Origin: Streptomyces akebiae
Lineage (GTDB): Bacteria > Actinomycetota > Actinomycetes > Streptomycetales > Streptomycetaceae
Reading direction: 5' to 3'
Length of the DNA: 64,000 bases
Assembly (NCBI RefSeq): GCF_019599145.1
Contig: NZ_CP080647.1
Span: 1,116,001-1,180,000, forward strand
Shown here: in pieces, positions 1 to 8,810 of the stretch
How the letters are laid out: every line of letters begins with the position of its first letter
Position numbering within the stretch: position 1 is the first letter of the stretch
Made by a program: the position numbers and the translations under genes
Notes under the pieces: model-generated
What the model was told of the DNA's origin: nothing
Database searches by the model: none
Seen by the model: only the letters and a program-made list of their open reading frames with translations

Positions 1-334
1 AGGGCGGTCAGGATCAGCAGGACGGCGTTGAAGGCGATCGCGCCGGGTTCCCTGCGGCGGGCGTGGGTGATCGCGGCCAGCGCCATCACCACGGCCAAGC
101 CGGTAGCTGCCAGTGGGGTCAGTACGGGGCTATGCCGGTGGCCGCGGGCAGGACCAGCCCGAGGGCTGCGGCGAACTCCACGACGCCGATGAAGCGGACG
201 GTGCCCTGGGAGAAGTCGGCGGTCCAGGGCAGCCGGCCGACCAGCTTGGCCTTGGGCTGCGTGGACTTCATGACACCGGCCATGACGAACATGGCGGCCA
301 GCACAGCCTGCACGATCCACAAGAAGACGTTCGC
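1..334 (-). pseudogene. DoxX-family membrane protein, frameshifted and lacking a normal start
   Basis: The minus strand encodes a DoxX-like small membrane protein: a first hydrophobic segment NVFLWIVQAVLAAMFVMAGV, then the family-like phrase FIGVVEFAAALGLVLPA. The reading frame hits a TGA at 119-121, but the following DNA continues the same protein (VLTPLAATGLAVVMALAAITHARR) one frame over, so one base appears to be missing near 125-130. At the expected start, a good AAGGA ribosome site (344-348) is followed by GCG (332-334) instead of ATG/GTG. The gene runs off the left edge. It faces the TetR gene at 616, a common arrangement for DoxX. A sequencing error could explain the frameshift but less easily the missing start. 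Confidence 0.7.
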
Positions 335-532
335 GAGAAGGATTCCTTGACGGAGGGGACGGAGTGAGGAGGGAGCGGGTACTCCTCCCGGGAGTGCGGG
401 GTGAACCGGCCGGTCAGGCGTTGAAGACGGCCTCGGAGCGGTGTCGGTTTTCGTGCGGGGCCCCGTACAGGGGGACGATCTGCTCGGGTGTGGCCGTGGG
501 GTAGCACAGCACGCATGACAGCACCTCTCGAT

Positions 533-609
533 AAGTGGTACGACCTTCCCGATTTCACTCTCGCCCACCGTGCAACAGAAGTGGTCCGCCCGTCCCACTT
601 GGGTAGAAT
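533..609 (+). promoter_or_regulatory. Probable TetR operator and leaderless promoter
   Basis: AAGTGG at 579-584 and CCACTT at 595-600 form an inverted repeat with a 10-bp spacer. A further AAGTGGT copy lies at 533-539. A TAGAAT -10 box (604-609) ends six bases before the ATG at 616, the spacing typical of leaderless Streptomyces transcripts. The inverted repeat sits between the expected -35 and -10, where an autorepressor would bind. Confidence 0.5.
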
Positions 610-615
610 GGAGGC

Positions 616-1308
616 ATGACCTCCCCGCCTTCCGACCAGACGCCATGCCAACAGCCCGGCACGGGACTGCGCGCCGACGCGGAGCGCAACCGCGACCGCA
701 TCCTGGACGCGGCCCGCCGCCTCTACGCCACCGAAGGGCTCGGCGTGTCCATGGCCTCCGTCGCCCGCGAGGCCGGCGTCGGCAAAGCCACCCTCGGCCG
801 ACGCTTCGCCACCCGGGAGGAACTCGTCAACGCGGTCTTCGCCGACCGCATGGACGCGTACGTCGACGCCGTCACCGAGGCGCTCGCCGACCCCGACCCC
901 TGGCACGGCTTCATCGGCTACCTCCACGGCGTCTGCGCCATGCAGGCCGCAGACCGCGGCTTCGCCGACGTCCTGACCATGACCTTCCCCGCCGCCAAGG
1001 CCTTGGAAGCCCGCCGCGCCGAGGCGTACGACCGGCTGCTCGAACTCATCACCCGCGCCAAGAACACCGGGCACCTGCGTGATGACTTCACCCACCAGGA
1101 CGTCGTCATCCTGCTCATCGCCAACGCCGGAGTCGTCACCGCCACCGGCGACGCCGCCCCCGACACCTGGCGCCGCCTCGTCGCCCACATGATCCGCTCC
1201 TACGCCGCGCCCGGCGCACCGATCCCTCCACTGCCCGAAGCCCCGAAGCCCACCGCCCTCTACCGCGCCATGGTCCGCCTCTCACAAACCGGCCCGGGCA
1301 CCGCCTAG
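616..1308 (+). CDS. TetR/AcrR-family transcriptional regulator
   Basis: The protein is 230 aa. An N-terminal TetR helix-turn-helix spans about residues 25-70 (RDRILDAARRLYATEG, then VAREAGVGKATLGRRF with FATREELVNAVF). The remainder is an alpha-helical ligand-binding domain of about 140 residues, with a proline-rich C-terminus. It is divergent from the decayed DoxX gene, so it probably controlled that gene and itself through the inverted repeat just upstream. The ATG directly follows a -10-like TAGAAT with only one base after GGAGG, which points to a leaderless mRNA. The ligand is unknown. Confidence 0.88.
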   Translation: MTSPPSDQTPCQQPGTGLRADAERNRDRILDAARRLYATEGLGVSMASVAREAGVGKATLGRRFATREELVNAVFADRMDAYVDAVTEALADPDPWHGFIGYLHGVCAMQAADRGFADVLTMTFPAAKALEARRAEAYDRLLELITRAKNTGHLRDDFTHQDVVILLIANAGVVTATGDAAPDTWRRLVAHMIRSYAAPGAPIPPLPEAPKPTALYRAMVRLSQTGPGTA

Positions 1309-2530
1309 GACGGCGGCCTCGGCCCGTAGCACGCCTTCACTCCGCGGCGTACGTCTGCCGACAACGGACGGCCGCCCTGCTCCGTCACACGCGGGCGAGG
1401 GCGATGTGGGTGCGGGTGCGGGTGCCGATGCGGAGACGACCACGGCCTGGAGAGAGGTGCAGACGAGGCAAGGAGGTGCGACCGGAGCACGGATCCGCGC
1501 GGGGTCCGCGCGGACGGCGTGACGAACTCACGCTCCTGGCGCCATATATGGGCCACGGGGTGCGCCCTCCTTCTCCGAGTCTTCCCGGGAGGACGGCCGT
1601 GGCCCGGATGCTGCCGAGAACCGCGTCAGGATCCCCGGGCGCAGCCCGAGCCAGCCGGGCGGCGGGTCACCCTTCAACTCACCGCACTGCAGGGCAAAGG
1701 TCTGTGGTGACGGCTTGCCGCCACTCGGTGGACAGTCGCCGGTCGAGGCAGAGCTTGGCGGCCGTGGGTGCTTGGCCTGCTTCAGGATCGCGGCCCGTCG
1801 TCCCCAGGACATGAACGGCGTCGCCTCGCCCCTTCCGCTCGGCGTCGACGAGGTCCAACGGGCTGCGCCCGCGCGCTGCGTCCAACCGACCACCACCGCA
1901 CCGCACATGCGGCTGAGGGCGCTCATCCGGACGACGACCCGGGCAGTGCGAGTCCTTGAAGGGGGTATGAGCTGCTTGCCAAGGAGTGCAAACGAGGTCG
2001 AATTGGCTCGATGGTGTGATGGTCGACTTCCGGGCTTGCGGTGTCCTGGGCCGTTCGGGTCAGCGTGATCGTGCGACCTGGGACGCCGGGTACGGCGTCA
2101 GCGTGCGGGGCCCTTGTTTCACCGGTGTGATGGCTCAGGGCCTCCCCGTCGCCTCTGGCCGTATCCATATGGCCGGGTCGCGCAGGGAACCGGCCTCCCG
2201 GGATCGGACCACGCACAGGATGCGTGTCGCCGCCCCGGCGTCGAGTACGCCGGGGACCAGCTCGCCCGAGACCGTTCGGGGCGCGCGGCTGAACGGGCTC
2301 ACTCCCGCTCAGTCCACAGGAACGGTGTAGCCCTTGGAGTAGCCGTACGACGACGGGCACGAGAGTCTCCGTGAGGCCGAGGGCGGCGCCCGCTCCCGTA
2401 GCGAGCAGGCGGCGTCGGCTGCTCTGCGCCTTACCGTCCGCCCCTTGGCGCACCTCGACCGGGTCCGAGGGCGCCACAGCCCCCCGCCCGCAAAACACCC
2501 TGATCCCCGAGTGGTCCCGGAGAATAATCA
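1309..2530. other. Gene-poor 1.2-kb stretch with decayed coding traces
   Basis: No convincing gene is present. On the minus strand around 2,150-2,290 one frame reads SGELVPGVLDAGAATRILCV with stops on both sides. This faintly resembles the start of an NmrA-like NAD(P)-binding protein and may be a relic. Codon-position bias is broken and stops occur in all frames. This is typical of decayed DNA beside an integration site. Confidence 0.4.
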
Positions 2531-2564
2531 AGGGCCGCTTCAGATTTCCTCTGAAACGGCCCCT
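2531..2564 (-). terminator. tRNA-Pro-type terminator hairpin at the left integration scar
   Basis: An imperfect stem (AGGGCCG ... CGGCCCCT around a TTTCC loop) lies just 3' of the truncated tRNA-Pro copy. It is clearly related to the hairpin at 21,608-21,638 that follows the intact tRNA-Pro, and the flanking CGACTTCGTAAAGTCGGG is shared as well. It therefore looks like the original chromosomal tRNA terminator. Confidence 0.6.
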
Positions 2565-2583
2565 GATCTGCGACTTCGTAAAG

Positions 2584-2625
2584 TCGGGACGACAGGATTT
2601 GAACCTGCGACCCCTTGACCCCCAG
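2584..2625 (-). repeat. Truncated tRNA-Pro 3' end: attachment-site scar (outer left)
   Basis: These 42 nt are identical to the 3' part of the intact tRNA-Pro at 21,660-21,733: discriminator base, acceptor 3' strand, T-arm, variable loop and anticodon arm up to CCCAG. The sequence then breaks off into GAGTGAGGG instead of the tRNA 5' half, so it cannot fold as a tRNA. Duplicating a tRNA 3' end is the signature left by site-specific integrases of actinomycete integrative elements. pSAM2, for example, uses a tRNA-Pro gene. The segment inserted here extends rightwards. Confidence 0.8.
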
Positions 2626-3158
2626 GAGTGAGGGTCGAGAGAATTATCAGGACATAACATACCTAATTTGTGCACAAGTTGTGCGCAGGAGGCTCCTTCG
2701 TGCGCCACCGCGCACACCGTGTGGTCCCCAACTGGTCCCCACGACCTGGCTCTGCCCTGCCATCAGACACCCGGTAAGGCGAGACGACATCGACCAATAC
2801 TCGAGGTACCGCCACTCATTGCGGCGCCCCACGGATACCATCCAGCCGCCAGGTTGAGCGGCTCTTCGGAGATGCGCCGGGCCTCACAACACTTCATCGC
2901 AGAACAGGAACGGACGCTCTGTGAGCATTGCTCGCTCCGGTGGGCGGGTGCAGCCTGCCCGCCCTGGTGATCCCAAGCGGGTCGGCCCTGAGGAGGATCG
3001 TGAACGCTTCTGACGTTGAGTGCTCCTGGCGGTTCCATGCGAAGAGGCACTCGAACTCCACCGTGTTCAATGTTCACGAGAAACGCCAGCACCCGGCCAG
3101 GACGAAGACGTTGAGCACCCCTGCCAACCACGACGCGGGTGGTGTGCGTGACGCACGG
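2626..3158. other. Inner flank of the left scar; no gene seen, carries a GGTCCCC repeat
   Basis: I see no gene. At 2,721-2,742 there is GTGGTCCCCA-ACTGGTCCCCAC, which recurs nearly unchanged at 6,365-6,386 and in weaker form at 21,577-21,595, always on the element side near a tRNA-Pro end. These could be arm-type integrase or excisionase binding sites of the former element. The remaining sequence shows no coding bias. Confidence 0.5.
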
Positions 3159-3821
3159 TCAAGAGTTGCGTGGGGCCACCAAGCCGGACTCGTAGGCAAA
3201 GACCACGAGTTGGGCGCGGTCACGGGCCTGGAGCTTGGTCATGGCCCGATTGATGTGGGTTTTCGCGGTCAGTGGGCTGATCACCATGCGGTTGGCGATC
3301 TCGTCGTTGGACAGGCCCCGCGCAGCCAGGACAACGGCCTCGCGTTCGCGGCTGGTCAGCTCCTCCAGCCCCGCGCCGGTGTCGGTAGGGAGCGGCTGGG
3401 TGACGTACCGGTTGATCAGCTTGCGGGTGATCGAGGGCGCGAGCAGGGCATCGCCACGAGCGGCGACGCGTACGGCGTGCAGGAAGTCCTCCGGCACCAC
3501 GTCCTTGACCAGGAAACCGGCAGCGCCGGCGCGCAGGGCGTCGAAGACGTACTCGTCCAGGCCGTAGTTGGTCAGGATGACCACGTGCACCCCGGCCAGG
3601 GCCGGGTCCGCGGCGATGCGCCGGGTTGCCTCGATGCCGTCGACGACCGGCATCCGGATGTCGATGAGCGCCACGTCGGGCAGGTGATCCTTGGCGAGTT
3701 CCAGGCCCTCGATGCCGTCGGCGGCCTCGGCCACCACCTCGATGTCGTCCTCGAGGTCGAGGAGGGCGCGAAATCCGCTGCGAATGAGGGGCTGGTCGTC
3801 GACCAGCAGGACACGGATCAT
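3159..3821 (-). CDS. NarL/FixJ-family response regulator
   Basis: The protein is 220 aa. The receiver domain occupies residues 1-120 with acidic pocket DD near the N-terminus (VLLVDDQP), phospho-acceptor Asp in DVALIDIRMP and a conserved Lys in FLVKDVVPED. A LuxR-type helix-turn-helix follows at about 150-210 (LTSREREAVVLAARGLSNDE, then SPLTAKTHINRAM). Its start overlaps the stop of the upstream kinase by 4 bp, so the two form one operon. A direct target is suggested by the tandem repeats at 5,124-5,165 in front of the divergent membrane-protein gene. Confidence 0.95.
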   Translation of the reverse strand: MIRVLLVDDQPLIRSGFRALLDLEDDIEVVAEAADGIEGLELAKDHLPDVALIDIRMPVVDGIEATRRIAADPALAGVHVVILTNYGLDEYVFDALRAGAAGFLVKDVVPEDFLHAVRVAARGDALLAPSITRKLINRYVTQPLPTDTGAGLEELTSREREAVVLAARGLSNDEIANRMVISPLTAKTHINRAMTKLQARDRAQLVVFAYESGLVAPRNS

Positions 3822-4945
3822 GACGTCCGCTCCACGGGAAGCTCGGCCTGGACGGTGAAGCCGCCCCCGTCACGTGGTTCGGCGCGCAGCCGGCCGCCGA
3901 GGGCGGTGACGCGTTCGCGCATGCCGAGCAGCCCGAGGCCGGGCAGCGGGGCGGTGACCGACGTCGCCCTGCCGTCGTCGTCGATGCGTATGGTGAGGGA
4001 ATCCGGAAGGCAGTCGATGCGGACCACCGCGGTGGTGGCGTCGGCGTGCCGGGCGACGTTGGTGAGCGCCTCCTGCACGATGCGGTAGACGGTACGGTCC
4101 ACCGCAACCGGTACGTCGTGCTGCCGCCCGTCGATCGTCAGCGTGGCGTCCAGGCCCAACGTTCGGGATCTTTCCACCAGTTCCGGAACATCGTCGAGCC
4201 CGCGCGGCGGGGTCGTGTCGTCGTCGCGCAACGCCTCCAGCGTGGCGCGCAGTTCCCGGCTGGCCTCACGGCCGGCCTCCTGGATCGCCAGCATCGCTTC
4301 CGGCACCTGCTCGCCGAGTCTGCGGGCCACATGGACCGCGACTTCGGCCTGCACCCTGATGACCGAGATCTGATGAGTGAGCGAATCGTGCAGCTCCCGC
4401 GCGATGCGCAGCCGCTCCTCATCTGCGCGCCGCCGCGCGGTCTCCTCCCGGCTCCGCTCGGCCTCCTCCGCCCGCCGCTCGGCCTGCCGCACCGCCTCCC
4501 CCGCGGCGAAGCCTGCGATCAGCCAGGCGATCTCGAGCACACCGCCGCCCCGCCCGAACGCCTCGCGCACCGGCTCGTCCTGGAAGACCAGCGCCGTGAG
4601 GTGGAGAGCGACCAGCATGACGACGGACACCGCCACGGTGACGGCGCGGTGCCCGGCCCGCACCGCGCCGTACACCGCGACCAGATACGACACGGCGAGC
4701 ACGTCGAACCCGGCCGCCTGATACCCCACCGCACACAGCCCGGTAACGGCCAGGACCACAAGCGGAGCCCGGCGGCCGGCGGCCAGCGCCAGCCCGCCGC
4801 CCGCCAGCAGCGCGTAGCCGAGCAGGTCGCTGTTCGCCGTGGCGCTCTCACCGGACAGCCCGGTGCCCACCAGCAGCACCGCCACGCCGACGGCGACCGC
4901 CCAGTCCCAGACACCGGCCGGGACACCGAACCGTCCTCTGCCCAT
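3818..4945 (-). CDS. Two-component sensor histidine kinase (HisKA_3 type)
   Basis: The protein is 375 aa. Several hydrophobic segments occupy about residues 15-145 and form a membrane sensor with little extracellular loop. A coiled linker rich in Glu/Arg follows (about 150-180), then the dimerisation box with phospho-accepting His in RELHDSLTHQISVI, then an HATPase_c domain (VQEALTNVARHADA, GLGLLGMRERV). This architecture is typical of NarL-partner kinases in Streptomyces that sense envelope stress. It is co-transcribed with the regulator at 3,159-3,821 and lies inside the DNA bounded by tRNA-Pro scars. Confidence 0.94.
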   Translation of the reverse strand: MGRGRFGVPAGVWDWAVAVGVAVLLVGTGLSGESATANSDLLGYALLAGGGLALAAGRRAPLVVLAVTGLCAVGYQAAGFDVLAVSYLVAVYGAVRAGHRAVTVAVSVVMLVALHLTALVFQDEPVREAFGRGGGVLEIAWLIAGFAAGEAVRQAERRAEEAERSREETARRRADEERLRIARELHDSLTHQISVIRVQAEVAVHVARRLGEQVPEAMLAIQEAGREASRELRATLEALRDDDTTPPRGLDDVPELVERSRTLGLDATLTIDGRQHDVPVAVDRTVYRIVQEALTNVARHADATTAVVRIDCLPDSLTIRIDDDGRATSVTAPLPGLGLLGMRERVTALGGRLRAEPRDGGGFTVQAELPVERTS

Positions 4946-5123
4946 ACGCGCACCCTAGCCGGACGCCACTACGGGCGAGTCCCGCTCACGAACGAGCGGC
5001 CGAGTACCGCCCCCGCAGTACCCGCGCGTCGTCTGCCGCACCCGCAGCAGGCGGATGAGCCACCGGCAGCAGCGCGAATCGTCTGCGTCCGCCGGACGAC
5101 GGACGGCGGGGCCGACGTACAAG

Positions 5124-5165
5124 CTGAGGCGACCTCGAATCGCACTGAGGCGACATCGAATCGCA
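5124..5165 (+). promoter_or_regulatory. Two tandem 21-bp repeats, candidate response-regulator operator
   Basis: A 21-bp unit (CTGAGGCGAC-N-TCGAATCGCA) occurs twice back to back with one mismatch. The 21-bp period equals two helical turns, so two regulator dimers would sit on the same face. It ends about 10 bp before the AAGGAGG ribosome site of the membrane-protein gene at 5,185, in the intergenic region shared with the divergent kinase/regulator operon. Confidence 0.6.
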
Positions 5166-5184
5166 GGAGCCAAGGAGGCCTCTC

Positions 5185-5562
5185 ATGGCAGTCCACTTCG
5201 TGCTTGGCGCACCGGCAGCCGCGCACATCGCAGTCCAGTCGGCTGCCAGCACCGACCTGACCTCCGGCCGCCTGGTCGGCACCACGGCCGCCGTCGTGGC
5301 CCTGGCCGGCGTGGTCATCGGCGGACTGGCTCTGGCCCGCTCCACCGATCGTCCCGGCATCGGCAACAGGCGAAACAGGGCCATCACGGCCCTGGCGGCG
5401 GGACTGGTCGGCCTGGTCATGGGCGTCGTGAACCTGGCCGTCGCCGACGGTGGCCCCGGCACCGGCAACGGAGTGATCGCCGGCGTCGCGGCCCTGGCAC
5501 TGGGGCTGATCGGCACGGCTCTCGGCGGCCTGGCACTGACCCGTGCTCGGCGCACCGGCTGA
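5185..5562 (+). CDS. Small membrane protein, DUF6223-like
   Basis: The protein is 125 aa with an N-terminal hydrophobic or signal segment and three further hydrophobic stretches (TTAAVVALAGVVIGGLALAR, ITALAAGLVGLVMGVVNLAV, VIAGVAALALGLIGTALGGL). The repeated pattern of hydrophobic segment, GGLALAR, loop and hydrophobic segment resembles the DUF6223 family as I remember it. A strong AAGGAGG precedes the ATG. It is divergent from the histidine kinase operon and carries direct repeats immediately upstream. It is therefore probably the main output of that two-component system, perhaps an envelope-stress protein. The function is unknown. Confidence 0.75.
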   Translation: MAVHFVLGAPAAAHIAVQSAASTDLTSGRLVGTTAAVVALAGVVIGGLALARSTDRPGIGNRRNRAITALAAGLVGLVMGVVNLAVADGGPGTGNGVIAGVAALALGLIGTALGGLALTRARRTG

Positions 5563-5796
5563 CGGCGACGGATACGGGCACGCGTTCGCGCCTGCCTCTA
5601 TTGCCGAGCGCCCTGCAGAAGTCTGCGGTGCCAGATGGCGTGAAGACGTTGGCCTGACTGGTGAGGGGACGACTGCCGTTGGCAATACCCGAACCGTCGT
5701 CTACGACCGCACAAGCGAGAGTTGCCGTTGCCCAAGCCCGTCCACACCGCAGCAGCTCTTGTCACTTGGTTCCGAACATGATCGCTCGGACAAGGT

Positions 5797-6072
5797 TCAC
5801 GGTGTGCTGCCGCCCTTCTGCTTACCGCCGCCGAGCCGACCCACCATCATGACGATGACGCCAGCCAGGAGAATCGCGCCGCCGGTCAGCGTTCCCGTCG
5901 GCCGAACGCCGGAATGGCTGACCATAAGCCCGAAGGCCAGCTGCCAGCACAGCGTGAAGGCCACCACCAGCTGACCCCAGCCGTAGATCCGCGGGGCGCG
6001 AATATGGCGCCGGTTCATGGGGACCACCCAGGCACGGGTAACCGACTGGCACCCGCTGCAGCGCACGTCCAT
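5797..6072 (-). CDS. Small hypothetical membrane protein
   Basis: The ORF encodes up to 91 aa. The first 19 residues contain a CxxC (RCSGCQ). A later ATG (at 6,018, MNRRHIRAPRIYGW) would give 73 aa. Two hydrophobic helices follow (GQLVVAFTLCWQLAFGLMV and TLTGGAILLAGVIVMMVGRL), then a short basic tail. Neither start has a strong ribosome site, so the start is uncertain. I do not recognise the family. The amphipathic pattern and good hydrophobicity make a real gene more likely than chance. It is the last gene before the second tRNA-Pro scar. Confidence 0.5.
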   Translation of the reverse strand: MDVRCSGCQSVTRAWVVPMNRRHIRAPRIYGWGQLVVAFTLCWQLAFGLMVSHSGVRPTGTLTGGAILLAGVIVMMVGRLGGGKQKGGSTP

Positions 6073-6163
6073 GACTATGCACGCCCCGTGATCGGGCGGA
6101 CAGGTCCTGAGCGTTGATCATCCACGTTTGTGAGAAATCGCGAGATGAGAGCCGCAGAAAGGG

Positions 6164-6202
6164 TCAGGGCCCAGTCTCACATCTTGTGAGACTGGGCCCT
6201 GA
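6164..6202 (-). terminator. Strong 17-bp hairpin beside the inner tRNA-Pro scar
   Basis: A perfect 17-bp inverted repeat (6,164-6,180 with 6,186-6,202) closes a 5-nt ATCTT loop. It occupies the same place relative to the truncated tRNA-Pro as the terminators after the other tRNA-Pro copies, but its sequence is unrelated. This suggests it came with the inserted element. Confidence 0.65.
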
Positions 6203-6227
6203 CCTGCGACTACGGAGCGGACTCCAG

Positions 6228-6269
6228 TCGGGACGACAGGATTTGAACCTGCGACCCCTTGACCCCCAG
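6228..6269 (-). repeat. Truncated tRNA-Pro 3' end: inner attachment-site scar
   Basis: This is a second 42-nt copy of the tRNA-Pro 3' end, identical to that at 2,584-2,625 and to the intact tRNA, and again followed by GAGTGAGGG. With the intact tRNA at 21,660 it frames the DNA to its right (6.3-21.6 kb), and with the copy at 2,584 it frames the DNA to its left (2.6-6.2 kb). The layout therefore fits two integrations in tandem. Confidence 0.8.
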
Positions 6270-6535
6270 GAGTGAGGGCCGCAGGAACGACCTGCACATA
6301 TCAAGTAGAACTAGGGCGCAGAACGTACGTCCCCGGGCGTGCCGTTCGAAATCGCGAGCACCGTGTGGTCCCCAAATGATCCCCACGGCAGTGGTGACAG
6401 CGTGAGTATCTGTCTGCCGGACGAATCAACGAGCACACTCGACTGCGTATCCGGTTGCACCCAGGCCGCGATAGCCGGCGGAGGCCCGGCTGACCACGAG
6501 GCCGGGCAGACAGACAGTCGCCTGCTGTAGCCCGT
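6270..6535. repeat. Element-side flank with GGTCCCC repeat (6,365-6,386)
   Basis: There is no gene. GTGGTCCCCA-AATGATCCCCAC at 6,365-6,386 matches 2,721-2,742 at 19 of 22 positions, preceded in both by CACC, and lies about 95 bp inside each scar. Shared spacing from the core is what integrase arm sites would show. Confidence 0.5.
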
Positions 6536-7687
6536 TCATGACAGGCTGACCGGGAGCCGGCGACCAGCCAGGCCACGTCTGCGTGCGGACAGCCCCTCCG
6601 CGATTCCGCGGAGCGCCACCGCCGCGGGAGCCTCGGGGGCGCTCAGCACCAACGGCGTACCAGCGTCGCCCGCCTCGCCCAGGAGGGGGTCCATCGGCAC
6701 CTGACCCAGCAGGGGGACTTCCGTGTCCAGCGCGAGCGACAGCGAGTCGGCGACCGTCCGGCCGCCGCCGGAGCCGAAGAGCCGCGTCGTCGAACCGTCC
6801 GGCAGCCGCAGCCAGGACATGTTCTCCACCACCCCGGCCACCCGCTGACCGGTCTGCAGGCCGATGGCCCCGGCCCTCTCGGCCACCTCGGCCGCGGCCG
6901 CCTGCGGTGTGGTCACCACGACGATCTCGGAGCCGGGGAGCAACTGGGCTATGGAGATGGGGATGTCGCCGGTGCCGGGCGGCAGGTCGAGCAGCAGCAC
7001 GTCGAGATCCCCCCAGTACACCTCGCCGAGGAACTGCTGCAGCGCGCGGTGCAGCAGCGGGCCGCGCCACATCACCGGCACGTTCCCTGAGGTGAACATG
7101 CCGACGGAGATCACCTTCACACCGTTCGCCCGGGGCGGCATGATCATTTTTTCGACGCGAGTGGGGCCCGCCGTCACCCCCAACATGCGCGGAACCGAGT
7201 GGCCGTGGATGTCGGCGTCCAGCACGCCGACCGACAGCCCGCGGGAGGCCATCGCAGCGGCCAGGTTGACCGTGACACTCGATTTGCCGACCCCGCCCTT
7301 GCCGGAGGCGACGCAGTACACCCGGGTCAGGGACCCGGGCCGGGCAAAGGGGATCTCCGGCTGGTCCGTGTCACCCCGCAGGTTCCTTCGCAGTTCGGTG
7401 CGTTGCTCGTCGCTCATCACGTCCAGCTCGATCCGCACCTCGCGCACACCGGGCAGCGCGGACACCGCGGCGGTGGCGTCCGCGGTGATCTTCTCGCGCA
7501 GCGGGCAGCCGGAGACGGTCAGAAAGATGCCGACCAGCACCGTGCCGTCGGTGCCCACCGTGATCTCCTTGACCATCCCGAGGTCGGTGATGGGCCGCTG
7601 GATCTCCGGGTCGAGGACCTCGGACAGTGCCTTGCGGACCGTCTCCGTGGCCAGGGCGGCCCGTTCGTGGGTCTGTGCTGTTGTCAC
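6536..7687 (-). CDS. Mrp/ApbC-family Fe-S cluster carrier ATPase
   Basis: The protein is 383 aa. An N-terminal MIP18 (DUF59) domain spans residues 15-110 (VLDPEIQRPITDLGMVKEI; the CPLREKI motif carries a Cys). A ParA-like deviant Walker A follows at about 132-142 (SGKGGVGKSS), with Walker B VLLLDLPPGTGD. The family delivers Fe-S clusters to apo-enzymes. The C-terminal CPHC-like cluster ligands often found after ENMSW are absent here: the segment reads ENMSWLRLPDGST. It is last in an operon rich in Fe-S proteins, which supports a role maturing the ferredoxins and the oxidoreductase upstream. The alternative is a general-purpose duplicate of the housekeeping Mrp. Confidence 0.9.
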   Translation of the reverse strand: MTTAQTHERAALATETVRKALSEVLDPEIQRPITDLGMVKEITVGTDGTVLVGIFLTVSGCPLREKITADATAAVSALPGVREVRIELDVMSDEQRTELRRNLRGDTDQPEIPFARPGSLTRVYCVASGKGGVGKSSVTVNLAAAMASRGLSVGVLDADIHGHSVPRMLGVTAGPTRVEKMIMPPRANGVKVISVGMFTSGNVPVMWRGPLLHRALQQFLGEVYWGDLDVLLLDLPPGTGDIPISIAQLLPGSEIVVVTTPQAAAAEVAERAGAIGLQTGQRVAGVVENMSWLRLPDGSTTRLFGSGGGRTVADSLSLALDTEVPLLGQVPMDPLLGEAGDAGTPLVLSAPEAPAAVALRGIAEGLSARRRGLAGRRLPVSLS

Positions 7688-7739
7688 AGGTGGCTCCGAA
7701 TTCGTGGGGCGCTGGGTGTGCGGGCGGGGGGACGCGACA

Positions 7740-8806
<1,067 letters not shown>

Positions 8807-8810
<4 letters not shown>

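Noticed and set aside
2584..2625. Possible tRNA gene
   Set aside because: Only the 3' half is present; acceptor 5' strand and D-arm are missing, so it is an attachment scar.
1923..2717. 264-codon minus-strand frame across the left scar
   Set aside because: It runs through the tRNA fragment and terminator, and contains no recognisable domain or ribosome site.
2928..4088. 386-codon plus-strand frame over the two-component genes
   Set aside because: It is antisense to an intact kinase and regulator, with low-complexity composition and no recognisable domain.
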